64,000 bases of DNA, taken from contig OX393568.1 in assembly GCA_947652115.1 (NCBI GenBank), positions 20,901,944-20,965,943 on the forward strand. Reading direction: 5' to 3'. The stretch is from Blastomussa wellsi (lineage: Eukaryota; Cnidaria; Anthozoa; Scleractinia; Plerogyridae). Position 1 is the stretch's first letter, and the number at the start of each line of letters is the position of its first letter. Both the position numbers and the translations under genes were made by a program. The notes under the pieces are model-generated. The model ran no database searches and was not told the origin of the DNA. It was given only the letters and a program-made list of their open reading frames with translations. Below are positions 1-13,400 of the stretch, piece after piece.

Positions 1-457
1 CTAGTTGTATATACACTGTTTAGTGCCACGAAAATACTAAAATATTTTTAATCAAAATGATGATAGCTGGAACTTTGATAATTTTTTTAGAAAAAAAAAT
101 TGAAAAACCTGTAGTAAACCAAAAAAAAAAAATGATTGTGTCACTGTGGCAGTCGAAAATTAATTTGACAGAAGTATTGACAAAAGAACCAACTGTTGTA
201 TGCATGTACATTGACATACATTGTACTGCTGTGAGTTACACAAAGTGAGTATGTTATATATGCAGTACTACTTGAAACTACAAGTGCAATCAAGTGTCTT
301 AAAGTGGACACCATTGGAGTCTTCACAGTGCTTGTCAAATTTAACTTGTTTGTATGGAACTAAATTTTAAGGCAAACACCTCTCTTCTCTGAGGCAAACA
401 ACTTGACTTGGTGCAGAGGCTGTATGCATTATAGCGAGTTCATTCTCAAACTCATTG

Positions 458-488
<31 letters not shown>

Positions 489-2576
489 TAACCATGAAGG
501 TGGTTTGGATACCCGATCGTAATTAGCATAGATTTTGACGATTTTATTTCAATCTCTATTTACTCGTTAGTTTTTGTTTCAATTGAGAAGATATATCAAA
601 CACTCAAGACGTGCTTCATCAGCTATCCAAACACGTTGAAGTTCATTCAAAATACTCTGCTGCATGTCTTATTTTCGACTCTCTTCTTGGTGTTTGGATA
701 TCCCGATGAAACACTCTCGTGTTTGATAACTGAACCTACTGCAACTCTGGCCCATACCAACTTGCTGCAGTACCGTTACGTGGAACTCAATTCTCCGCTT
801 GGTTTGTGTCAGCCCTTCAAGTGACACGTATATTGGATAACACAGTCATGTACATGTTCTCTTTGTTTTAATGTCAGATTCTTAATGAAAAAAGATGGCA
901 ATCTTTTGTAAAGTCGATTTATCTATAATTATTAAATAATATTAATAACAGTTTTTGAATAGGGCTGAACATTAGTCTTAATTTCTAGTATTTCAGATAA
1001 GAAGTCAAAGTTTTAAAGAGCATTTTTAATTAGTAATTAATCAGAACAGACTTGGTGGGTTTGTTTCATTGACTTTGATTATGATAAAGAGGAGAATTTT
1101 GTAGTACATTAATGTACATCGTGTGATCTTACATGATTTTAGTAAATTTATTATGTACTCAAACAGTTCAGTCATGTAGTTTGGATGGCTTAACGCTTTA
1201 ACTTTGCATCTGTTTAATGGTGAACATTGTGAATAAAATTAATACCAGTCAAAAGAGAGGCACTAAACTGTTAACCATGCTTCACTTTTTATGTTTAAGT
1301 CTTGTAGCTTTTGATTAGTACCTTGATGTGGTGCTGTGTTTGTTTAAAGGGGTATTGTCACAGGGATTTTTCCCGTTTTTTGGGTCAATCCTGCCAAAAT
1401 CACTGCTTTGTGCCTGTTATTGTGCACAAAATGCTCCAACAGACTCACCAAGATGAATTCAGATGAAATTTTAGCAGGGAAAGCAGACCATAATACTTTT
1501 TAGGCGATTTTTTCAGTGCATAGCTGAAAACTTTGAAAAAATTGGCAGTTTTTCAAATTACAATCCATTTCCATCCTCGTTATCTGTGATAGCATACAAG
1601 AATCCATAGTTTCAATAATAGTACTATAGTCTGACAACCAAACTCAGTCCATTATTATTAGATTTCCCTTGTTGTGTCGACTGTTTTAAGCTTTTTAAAA
1701 ATACCCTTTAACAATGTGACAATGCCCCTTTAAACATTGAGCCTATTAAGCACAGAATGACATTTTGGATTCACTATCGGCAACTGGAAAAAACAATCTA
1801 GTGGAGTTGAAGCTCACCAGCATTGCAGCCGGGCATGTCTTAAGACTGCCTGTGCAGGCCTCAATCAAGTGAACCAACTTTCTGTTATTGCAATTTTTAG
1901 AATAATTTGCCATATCTTCAACCTCTGAGGAGGTTGAAGGTTATTGATAATATAAGAACTTGATCAATTACTGTTAAAACTGGTTTATAGAGCTTTGACG
2001 ATGGCTGTATGTTAGAATAAGCAAATTACAGCTGTATGCGAGAGCATAGAATGTGTGGACTATTATGTATTAGTTTGTGAGCAATTATAATAATTATTTT
2101 TTTATATAAATACTATATTATAGAAAAGCTATATTATACAAGGTTAACTATTTACATGGCTAATAAAATGGAGTGCTTTCAAAAATAATAATAAGTGAAT
2201 GTTTTTAGGTGTAATTTGTGCTATAGAGTTGTGACAATAATTAAAGACCTGTAGGTGTCTTGATGTGTATTGACTATTTTTGAGCACTTCTTCCTGGGAG
2301 CGACATTTCTACAATCAGTGTATAATTCAAATCAATTGCCTTTGTTTAACGAGGGTAGCACAATAGTCTTTTGACTAACAAACTGTGGTCCTCAGATTGC
2401 CGATCAGATTGGAATTAATTTTAGAAATGTTGGTTTTTGAGGAGGGAGCAGCAAACTCAATATAATGCTGGGTATGGGAATCAAACCTGGGTGACATTGG
2501 AGGCAAAAGCTCTCACCACTGCACCATCCCTAATCTCGACCATGGTTCATGCTTGTGCATGCACCATTATTGAGTT
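1..2576. other. AT-rich non-coding stretch
   Basis: I see no exon with both splice consensus and a recognisable protein family here. Short open frames such as 636-824 have no family signature. The stretch holds one foldback repeat (1341-1736), listed separately. It could include distal 3' untranslated sequence of a gene outside the window. Confidence 0.5.
1341..1736. repeat. Foldback MITE-like element with ~23 bp terminal inverted repeats
   Basis: The left end contains AAAGGGGTATTGTCACA and the right end TGTGACAATGCCCCTTT, which are near-perfect reverse complements. The ~350 bp between them has no coding potential. The AAAGG-G-TGTCAC type of terminus recurs weakly near 7465 and 36260 without a matching partner. 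This is a non-autonomous DNA-transposon-like inverted repeat. Confidence 0.75.
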
Positions 2577-2951
2577 ATGGTGCTCGTGGGAAGTTTGGAG
2601 AGCATGAAAAACGCGTAAGAGTTCAGGCTCGAGGTGATAGCTGGGAGCAACTCTGACTTCTTGAATAAATAATTTTAGGCCCTTTGCAGATAGACCATCA
2701 TATGGTGCTCATGGGGAGTTTGGAGAGCATGAAAAAAGCATGAGAGTTCAGGCCCGAGGTGATAACTGGGAGCAACTCTGACTTCTTGAATAAATAATTT
2801 TAGGCCCTTTGCAGATAGATCATCATATGGTGCTCATGGGAAGTTTGGAGAGCATGAAAAAAGCATAAGAGTTCAGGCCCGAGGTGATAGCTGGGAGCAA
2901 CTCTGACTTCTTAAATAAATAAGTTTAGACCCTTTGCGGATAGGTCATCAT
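2577..2951. repeat. Three-copy 125 bp tandem repeat
   Basis: Three successive units begin with ATGGTGCTC at 2577, 2702 and 2827, a constant period of 125 bp. Each contains a GGAGAGCATGAAAAA block, a GGTGATA-CTGGGAGCAAC block and AATAAATAA-TTTAG. The units differ by only a few substitutions, so the array looks fairly recent. Confidence 0.85.
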
Positions 2952-4158
2952 GTGAAATACTTTTCATAAAATTGCCGCTATAGCTTTAAGAATGTGAGAA
3001 AATAATGGAAAGAGCATGGCCAAGTTTGAGGTCCCTGGGATTGAAGTATGAGATTTTATTACTGCACAGTCTGGAACAAGACCTTGCTCTCCAGCAACAT
3101 TTTCCATAGAAATCCTTTATTTTTTCTGAAAAGCCAGTCGTAATTATAAACTTTATACCAGGGGCCTCAGAGTTAGCCATAATTATTGCTACTTTTGAAT
3201 GCTCTTCCCATTTCTGGTACAAGGACCCTGGGAACAAGTTTGTTTCTGGTATTCTTTACGTTATAGCCCATAATCATGTGACCCCATCTGCAAAAAGTCA
3301 GACTTATTAATCGTGGAAACAAATTGTTCACAGAGTCTTTATTCTTACAAATATTTGGGTAATCCATCCAAAATAACCTTGGAAACATCAAAAGGTCACA
3401 AATGATGGATCTGAGATTTTTTCAACAGTTTGAGGTGGACTGTGAAAATTCAACAATTGCACAAATACATTTTCTCCACAATTTTATTCAATTTTGAATT
3501 GTATCTTGTTAATAATCGTAACACTGACTGTTTTGCATTATTTCCAACAGGTCCAGGTTGACACATGATCATCTCCTGATGACATGATTATCCATAAAAT
3601 TTCTGGTGCCATTGCGACCTTACAGTGAATGGTAGCAAAAACAACTACTATCACTGCTATACCCTGGCCCCAGAAGTACTTTGTCTTCTTTCTAGTCCTT
3701 CATCCAGTAAAGTTTTTTCCTCTTGCCCCCTAATAGCCTCCTCCACAGTCATTTTTAGGGGATCATGTTTCATGCCTTCCCAAAATGGCTGTGTGGGAGG
3801 CTAGCCCCCTAACGGACTCGCAAATTGCCAGTTTGCCACTCAAGAGCCCTCATGCAAGTTTACAAAGACTGGCTAATTTATTCAAGCCTGGCTTTAGAAG
3901 GTGTCAACTTGTAAATTTTGTCATGAAAGAATTCTCAAAGTATGGTAAAGATGAAAAGAACACCCATATGAAAACTGCGCGAAGGTGGTAAAGGTTCGAG
4001 AATAATTTGCATAAGAGGCTTTGTGGTGAGCATACATTATCATGCATAATGCCTATTAATCTGTGTTGAAGAAAGAACCTCTGGAATCAGGGTATTTGAC
4101 GTCTCATCTGTTTTCATTAAAATTCAGTTCACCTATGCTATTCTCAAATAATTTGTTG

Positions 4159-4289
4159 TCAAGATGATAATGAAGATAAAAGTTCATGGCATGTGGCATC
4201 ATGGTGGCAGAAGATGACGACTGCCATAGCAATACCAAGTGTTAGCAATGTAAATATCAATAACAGTCCCATCAGACCTCCATCTTCCT
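4159..4289 (-). CDS. LRRC59: LRRC59-like exon 8 (membrane anchor, stop)
   Basis: Follows a T-rich acceptor (TTTTTTTGCAG). It encodes EEDGG and then the hydrophobic run LMGLLLIFTLLTLGIAMAVV, a short Cys/His tail and TGA at 4159-4161. Position and topology fit the LRRC59 C-terminal anchor. Confidence 0.8.
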
Positions 4290-7274
4290 CTGCAAAAAAA
4301 TGTGCAATAGTCCATTTTACAGTTCTGTGAAATGTAACCAGGCCTCTGTATGAAAGCGAGGCTCAGGTTGACCTTGTCATGATAGAGACCGGAAACTATT
4401 TAGCATAACAGCAAAACAATTTACATATCAAAAGCAAGAGGGTTTGTATCTATGCAAGGTCACCTTCAGCCTCAATTCCACTCAAAGGCTTGGTAACTAA
4501 GCACAGAACTGTAAAATGGCCTATTATTTGTATTAACCTCCTGTCTCTCAACCTTTAAGGATTTAGTTTATAATAGACCCTGCAAATCCCAATACTGCAC
4601 AATCATAATCATTAAGCATAATTTTACGCATGTAAATTCAAGACTTTTAATTCATGTACCATACTGTGAACTGCTATCTAACAAACTTCCAACAGTAGCC
4701 TCTCTTACTTTAACGATAACACGGGAAGGGAGACTGCATCAGCCCAAAAGGCCGAACTGCTGAGCTTAAACCCAGCTTTGTTGCATTTCTTCCCTCCTGG
4801 ATGGGATGCTAGTCCATCACAAGGTCCCCTCAGCATTCAATTTCTTGCTAACCATTTAACAACTGCATCGCTAAGTGGAGGTTGGGTGCCTGGGGTATCC
4901 AGGGGCTTCCACCGTTGGCAGCCAGCCCCTAAACCGATTACCGCTCCCATGGCTGGCAAATCCCCGCAACCCAGCCACGAGTCCCCACGCCAGACAGCTG
5001 AAATGCCCAGCACAAGATGGCCGACAAAGCTGTACGATGAACGCTGCTGTGTGACTGAATGAACCATGTTAGCCTGTGAACCCAGGATGAAGACCACTGA
5101 CTGCTACTGCTCCTTTGTTGTTAACTTTGTTAAAATATGCATTTTAACAGCTTTGGATGTTATTGTAGAAAATTTTATCCCAAGAAATAAGATCAGGACC
5201 AAAACCACATTTATACATCTGGGTGAAAAGAGGCACCATGAGTGTAGTGTCTTGCCCAGGAAGACAGTGCAGTGACCCTATAGCAGACCTCAAACTAGGG
5301 CCATTCAACCCAGAGTCCAGCACCTTCACCATTTAGCCACCCTCTCCTAACAAGAGAGGTATGGTACAAAACCTAATGGTTAGTGCGCTGGACTCTGGAT
5401 CAGACGGTCTGAGTTGTGTTCTTGGGCAAGACTCTCACAGTGCCTTTCTCCACCCAGGTGTATATTAAATGGATATTCAGTGGCAAAATACTGTTATGCT
5501 GGGGAGGGGGGACCCTGTGATGGACTAGCATCTCACCCAGAGGGAAGTACAAATATTTACTAGCTGTTTTAATGCTACAGAAGCCTTGTCCAGTTCTGAC
5601 CCCTCTCTCTGTCACACAACACTATGTCTACTCATGCTCGTGATAAACCAATCATGCACCACCTTCAGAACAAAAGGTCTAGAGAGATGTCAATCATCTC
5701 GGATAAGCTCTGTCAGTATCGGCCACTTTGACGTTAGGCTTTACCTACCTACCCCCCTCCAAATAGGAGACAAGGAAGCATTTAACTCAGCAATGAAGGG
5801 AACTGATACTGTGCTGCAGTAAGCCTGTTACTAAAGAGGCTCATCTTTGGATCACAAATTAAAGTAATAGTTTAATTCTTACATCTTGGTGGCCCACTTA
5901 GCTTGTCACCTCGTGCTCCCACCTTTGCCATGTACACTAGTAATCTAAGTAAGAGGCTGCTCATGTGAATCTGCAACAAATTTAACCTCTGGCCCCTAAT
6001 ATAATTATTCCAACCTGGATTGAAGGCTGTTTGAACATAAGTTTACCACTTACCAGTTTGTGGTGGAACATCCTGTTTAACAGGCCTTGTCTCCATAAAT
6101 TCTTCTTGAGCTACAAAAATGAAGTAGAAATCTGTAGGAAGAGTATGCAGCGGGGGATCTAGGGGAAGGGTAATGTTCCACATATTCAGCATCGCAAATG
6201 ACTACCCTAACTTTTTTCAAAACCAGGCAACCCCTTAGCTCAAGGTCTGGATCTGCCACTGGCATGTTCAGGGGTTTCAAAATGTTTTGAAGCAGGTGTC
6301 GTCGACTGGAAGAGTAGTTCAGGGGTTTCAAAATGTTTTGAAGTAGGCGGCTGTTATAGGTGAGCTTTTTGGTCACAAGCTGATTGCTATGACCAGAGTA
6401 GCCGGTGGAACTCCGGCAGTCGCCGCCTTGTTTAGAAACCCCTGCATGTTATGTTATCACTCTGACAATTATTTTGAATAACTACATAATATTATGCATT
6501 GTTGCTTACCGCTTAGCACAACTTTACCTTTTAAGGCTTTGTCTGTTTCTTCGGCCATCATCTTTTTTTGTCGTTCAAGGGCTTCATAAGCTTCCCTTTT
6601 CAACTGTTTTTCTTGCTGTCTTTGCCTCTTTTTAAGTTGCCTTTGAATTTGTTCCTTTTCTTCTTCTAGTGCCTTTTGTTCTATAACACAAAAATGTGAT
6701 ATATTACATTAATTGAACAGTCACAGCTCAATACTCCTGCAGGCTGCTTGTTATGGAAACCGGGAATATTAATATTCATTTTATAGCCCTGTCGGATCCA
6801 ACAGGGCTCGACACTAACTTTTCAACTTACTAGCCTAGTGGCTAGTGACAACTTAGATGTTACTAGCCCAAAAAAAAAAAATTACTAGCTCAGCGTTGAT
6901 GTTGGCTAGGTCCATTTACAGCAGAATTACTAGCAAGACTTGAAACCACAATGCAGCCAATTACCTTGTTTCCGAGAAAACTGTTTGTCTTGCTTGAGGA
7001 AAGACAGAAACTTCTTCGGCCAATTTCACTTTGTTTACTAGCCAAAGCGGCTAGTGGAAATCGAAAACCTACTAACCAAAACTAAATTTCTACTAGTCTG
7101 TGGCTAGTTGGCTACCGTTAGTGTCGAGCCCTGTCCAAGTGAACTATCTTCACAAGGATTAAGTATAATCACAATGATTATGTTTACATGACATTGTATG
7201 CATGTACAGTCAGCAGTAATATCCTAGGACTTCATTTTAACCCTTTAAGCCCCAAGAGTGACTTGTAGATTTTA

Positions 7275-7305
<31 letters not shown>

Positions 7306-7377
7306 AGCGAGACCCCTTGGGACTTAACAGGTTAACAAACTATCTCGATTAACCCTTTAAGCCCCAAGAGTGACTTG

Positions 7378-7419
<42 letters not shown>

Positions 7420-10400
7420 AGGGAGACCCCTTGGGACTTAAGGGTTAAATAGTTATTGCCATTTAAAGGTGCACTGTCACAAGTATTTAGTATCTGACAA
7501 GAGTTTTAGTATGTTTTACTTTAGTTTAGTACAATTAATGATATCATGACAGTGCTACGCACCTTACCATTGCCACTCGAGAAAGTTTTTGATTAAATTT
7601 TGACATATTTTTGACAACTTTTTGCCAACTTCAAAGCGAGCGAGCCAACCAAAACACTAAGAATGTAAATTCCCAAGGGAGTGGATACACTTATACATGT
7701 AATTTGACATCTCCGCCTTTGGAAATTCTCATGTAAATTAATTTTATGTTTAATTAGTATAATTAGTAATAATCACGACTCTCAGAAACATACTCAGGCT
7801 CAGGAAGACCATACGTTTATATGAGAGGACTTTCGTGACTAAATAATGTAAAACTACTACTGCTTCATCACTCCAAAAATATACAAGTAGCCAAAGTTGT
7901 ATTTACACCAATGGAAACCTACCTATAATTGATAATTAATGGTATACGAATTTTGTAAAAAAAAAGGACTATTGCCAATGTACAAAAGCTATAAAAGAAG
8001 TGATATCATTGCAAGTTATACTGACTTTTTCAAGTTCTTTTAAAAAATGAATTACAGTTGTCCACAGCGCTGGACTACATGTACCTAAGTAATTGATACG
8101 GTGTATATTCCAATTGATGTTTTAGATGCATTTGAGTGAAAGCTCTTTTATTTTTAATACCATTATACTAACAAAAAGCTAGAAAAATCCCTGTGAACGT
8201 GGACTATTGTTTAGCAATGTGCACTTTGCTTGAGACCTTTATGGCTAGTACATAACTGTACATGATTGTATGCTTGAGAATGTCATACAAACTATTAATA
8301 TTATTACATTATTTTATCAATAAAACTTATACCACAGCTCACCTCTTTCAAAAGATATTCTCACGAGGTTCTGTTGCTCCTCATTCTCAGCTAAGACTTT
8401 TAGATGTCTCAACACCTAATTGGAGAATCATGCCACACTAAATTCAGCCTAGGCTGATAATAAAATAATCTTCAGGTCTAAAACAACTTAATATACAGTT
8501 TGTCTTACAAGTAAAATTAATGAAATATTAAAGTGTGGATCAAAATAATTTAAAGTACCAGTTCATTGTAACAACCGGTGCAGGGCTATATGTTACCATT
8601 TTGATCGGACAACATTGGAGTGAGGTTGGAAAACAATATATTATAACAGCAATACTCGATAAAGGATTGTCAATGCATAAAATTGGCAATTCCAATATAT
8701 TAATATTCTAACATGTCACCGAGGCTTGCGGGAATAAAACAAAAGATTTTGCATCGAGGCTTAGGGATGAATAGATAATTTCTTTTGTTTTATTCCCCTA
8801 AGCCTCGGCGCCATGTTAGAATTTTAATATATCGGAATTGGTCAATTGCACTTAGAAAGGGTAAAATATCATCCAGACATTCCATCCGACATCTGACATT
8901 GGCAAAGTTTGGTCAGCCATTGTACAATTATGTCTAACTGTTATTTGTAGCCCTTCACGCGGTAGAGGTCTAGTCACTACTTACATTTATAGCGCATTGT
9001 TTACACTCTTCATCACTTAAACAATGACCTATAACATCTGGCCATAAAGTCTGTAAAGGGTTATTCTTTAAGTCCAGCCATCTGAGTTGTCTAAGATTTG
9101 CACAACTTAGTGGTAAAGAGCTAAGCTGATTGCTGTACAAGTCTAGCCGCTTGAGATGGCTGAGGTTACCAAAGTCTTCTGGAAGTTCAGTCAGGGCATT
9201 CTTGCTCAAGTCCAGTCTCACTAGATGGCGCAAAGTACAAAATGCATCCTGTAAAGGAAAAGCATCACACAAGGTTACAGCTGCTGCTACAATAAAAAAA
9301 AAATGATTTAGGACCCCACAGCTAGAATCAGCCAAGTCTTGAAATCTGTGAAATTCAACATTATTTTTTGATGCCAACAAATTATGATTATGTACACCTG
9401 TACATGTAATTGTATGGTGGAGCAAAATCTTATGGCATATTACACCCCAATTTGTGTTACTGATCATGAAAGTCTAAGCTACATGTAACTGTCCCTGGTT
9501 CTCCAGGGATGATCCTAATAATATTATTATTTAATTTTGTGGCAGCCCATCTCATATACGCCTTACTATTACATGGTATAACCAAACAAGCCTCCAAAGT
9601 ACAAATTGACTATTTGAAGACAGAGCTTCTGGCAGTCAACAATGAAAGTAGCTTTTGCAATCATATCAAGAATTGATTTCAGTACTGTATGATAAATAAT
9701 AATCACTTTGTTTAAAGAGTGCCAAATTGCTTAATTTTTAAATTAAACTAAATGTTAGCTAATGATGTAAACAGCATTATAATGATCACAGTCACATTAG
9801 ATAATGGTGCAAATGAACTTCAGCTACAAGAAAGCTACAAATCTCCGGCTAGACGGGGGGGGGGGGGGGGGGGGTTAGCCTCCTACGCAGGTGTTATTAG
9901 GGGATTGCGTTTACCACTCGTCCCCACTAATGCATGCTTAACCGCAACCAACATTCCTTTCCCATTGTCTTACTCGCCAGACAAACTAACCAATCAGCAT
10001 TGTCTGTCTATAAAATTTTGAAAACGATCGTTATAAAATTTCCCTCGAATCTGTTCTTCGGGATGCCGGCACTGTTTGATACAATACTCTGGTGCATTTC
10101 GATGGTTGAAACACCAAAATATTATTTATTGTGAATACAAGAGGTAAGCATGCGAGTCTTTGATTCTGTCATAAGTTGGAAGGGTTAATATTTTTGGAAA
10201 GATGATCTCTCTCCCCTGAACACAACAGTGAATCAGAAATATTTATTTCAACACTATAAAATGCTACAAAAGACTTTGCCAACTCGAAAACACAAAGCGG
10301 AATTAATTTAGAAATCATCAAAGAGATCCACATCCGTGGTATTTTCTATTACGAGCGAACAAATCGAAGGGTAAAATTGGAAAGAGCCGGTCAAGGCGAA

Positions 10401-13400
10401 TAATCATTCATTTGACAAACTTGCCACAGAACGATTTAAAATGTCCAGTGCTGCAGGGTTAAAAGGCTGGCTTGAAAATATGTTCAACTTCTCCTTTCGA
10501 TAGTTCATTGGCCCTTTGATTTGAGGCCTCCTTTTGCTTTATGTCGGGTTTGAACAACTGACAATTAATGAACGGCGCAAACACTTGAAATAATATTTTT
10601 CCGAACACCAAAATTGCTACGCAGTCGTTTAGAGTCTGAAACGTGGAAACTTTGACCCATAGGCTAGCTTTTCATTTGGCTGAACTTTAGTAATTCGTTA
10701 CTGGATTGTACGCCTTTTACCTTTTACGTGGGGAAAAATATGAAAACTGAAAATCAACGAGACTGTCGAACACACTGAAGGCAAAGCTTGATAACAAAAG
10801 ACTTTATGTAGCCAGACGTCTTCCCTTTATTAGTAAATAAGTTTCCCTTCGCAAATTCAGCTAGTGGGAAGGGGGTAATTGGGCATTGGAACCTGCCGAC
10901 AAAGGTTTCATGCCGCCATGCTGTGCACGAGATTTTAGTGCAAGCTCTGATTGGTCAGATCCAGGATGTGGTTGACAGGTTTGATCTACGTCTCCAATTT
11001 ACCGACACAATTAGATCAAAATTTGCATATTGCTGAAAATCGTTGTGTAAACATGTTATCTTCTGGCTGTTTATTAGCGGTTTACAGATCTAAAAAGAAC
11101 ATTTATGAGCCTTTTGCTGAGGAATTTCGTAGATGTCTTGCTTCATATTTCCATGGCGAAACTCTTGTCTTAATTTTGCTTTGCTGAAATGTATAATTCC
11201 AGCCAGAGAACTGCCAGTGATATTTATTGATTTGTGGTCTTCTCTGGAGATGCACTCTGTCTAGCAAACTATCAACTGTCAGCCGGCTCATGCAACGATT
11301 TGTAAGGATGGAAACTGAATGCGAAAGACAAAACAGCTTGTACACATGATATACAACTCAGGTTGGAAAACAATCTCTTCTAGCGAGGCTCGTGGGCCAC
11401 GCTTTGACCAGGGACAACAAGTAGTTCCTTATTTTTGGAAACATTGAAGATTGGTAGCAAGGTTATTCTTTTAGAATTCTGGGAATTACAGGTTAACGGC
11501 TTTTTACAAAATAGGAAAAGGAGATTAATTTGCAAAGAGCTGGATAAACCCCAAGTAAAGTGTATATTTCGTGCAAATCTGTTTACATTCCAACGCATCC
11601 CTGCATAGTAAAAAGGTTATTTGACAGCTTAAATTACAAGGGGCAGAATGGCAGTTTGAACCCTTTGTTGACAGGCTCCACCATCCCCCTACCCACCCTG
11701 ACCCAGCCCCGGAGCCTGTTCACCGGCTAGGGTGACCTCTTTGATTTAGTTATAATATGGCCTAAGTTGGTATGGGTCACTTGGTTTTTACATTACAAAC
11801 ACATGTATATGTACACTTTACCTTTATGTCAACCAAAGCAAAGGCATTAATCAATGTTTAGAAAAATGTTTAATCAAACCGAATACAGCATTCAATTATT
11901 CAAATGCTCACAAAACAATTTTGAGCACTCAGGTGCAAAGGAATAGAAAAAGTAATATCAATCCAGTGCCCAGGCTTCACTCTGACACGGCTAAAAACTA
12001 ATTTAAATTATGATTCTAATACAGGGATTTCAAAATGTTTTGGAGTAGGTGTCATCGACTGGAAGAGTAGGCGGCTGTTATAAGCAGGGCTTCTGATATT
12101 TCGCGCGGTCGCGGAGCCGCGAAATTCAGGTATTTCCACGAAATCCCGCGAAATTGGCAAAAACACGCAAAATACCGCGAAATTTACTACAAATCCTACC
12201 AAATACATACATGTTGGTACAACATATTTGAAACTTATTGGGGCTGTTTACGTGCCGTAAACTTGTAAATTTATCTTGAAATTTCGCCACTGCCACGGGG
12301 AAACAAAGTACCAAAAACTACCAGGTGTTCTTAGGTTAATGTTGCGAAAAACTGGGAACTGGACAATGTGAAGACTTTTCCTTGTCACTATACAGGGTGT
12401 GAAAGGAAACTGATGTCTGCAGTAATGCAGGCACATGTTTACTCGAACGTGCAGGACACGATCGAGAGTGTTTTGACTTCACAAATGGATTTGCACCTTC
12501 AGACAAGGCTAGTCACCAGTGCATTGTGGTCAAAAACATGTGACATTCGGTAGACTGGTAACAAGCTAAGTGGTGCATCTACGATCATATATGAACAAAA
12601 TGAAGGATTTATGTGAACTTTGTTGCTTCCAATTCGCTTTCAGGAGAAAGGAAACCTGTTTTTAATGTATTACGATTGTATATCAAAAACCTGAGTCACT
12701 ATTTTGATCATTTGAAATCTCTACAGAGTAGGTAAGAAGCAATTTGAATTGAGGTTGTACTGTATCGATCTTGACCATCTGGAAATCTAATTTCTCCAAC
12801 AACCCCCCATCCCCTCAGGAATTTCCTGGGCCTTTGATCACCCCACCCCTCTGGAATTTCCAATTCCCTCCATGGTGGGGGTATGGATATTTTCTGGAAC
12901 CGCATATTTCATCTTTAATTTAAATATCAGCAACAAAGCTGCCTTTCATGGTTTCTTTTTCAAAATCTTGCCAAAAACATTTAAATTTAAAAGAATTAAT
13001 TAAACTAAAAGCTTATTTTTTCAGCTATCATTTCCTTCAATGATGCCATCTTTTTATTTATTAACTATTTGTTTTGTTATTATCATTAACTATTTTTATT
13101 TGCTGCTACAAAATCTTTTCCAACAAAATAAAACTACAAAACTGTAGGGAAATTACGGATTGGCATCATGTTATTATTATATTATATAAAATTAATAACA
13201 ACTTAATAGCAATGTGGCACAATATTAGAAATTGTACCCGACTCCAGTTCTGCTCACAATGCAAACAATTCCGGTATAAGCTTTCAAACACAGCTGGACT
13301 TTTTAATTATTACTCGAGGATGCTAGATATGTAAACATGGCAGCGGATAAAAAGTCGACTAGTTTTTCAAACCTCAATGGAGTTCGACTATCACACTGAT

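Noticed and set aside
12368..12553. Cys/His-containing frame resembling a C2H2 zinc finger (CHYTGC)
   Set aside because: Only one short Cys/His pattern and no repeat of the finger; it adjoins repeat sequence. Not enough for a call.
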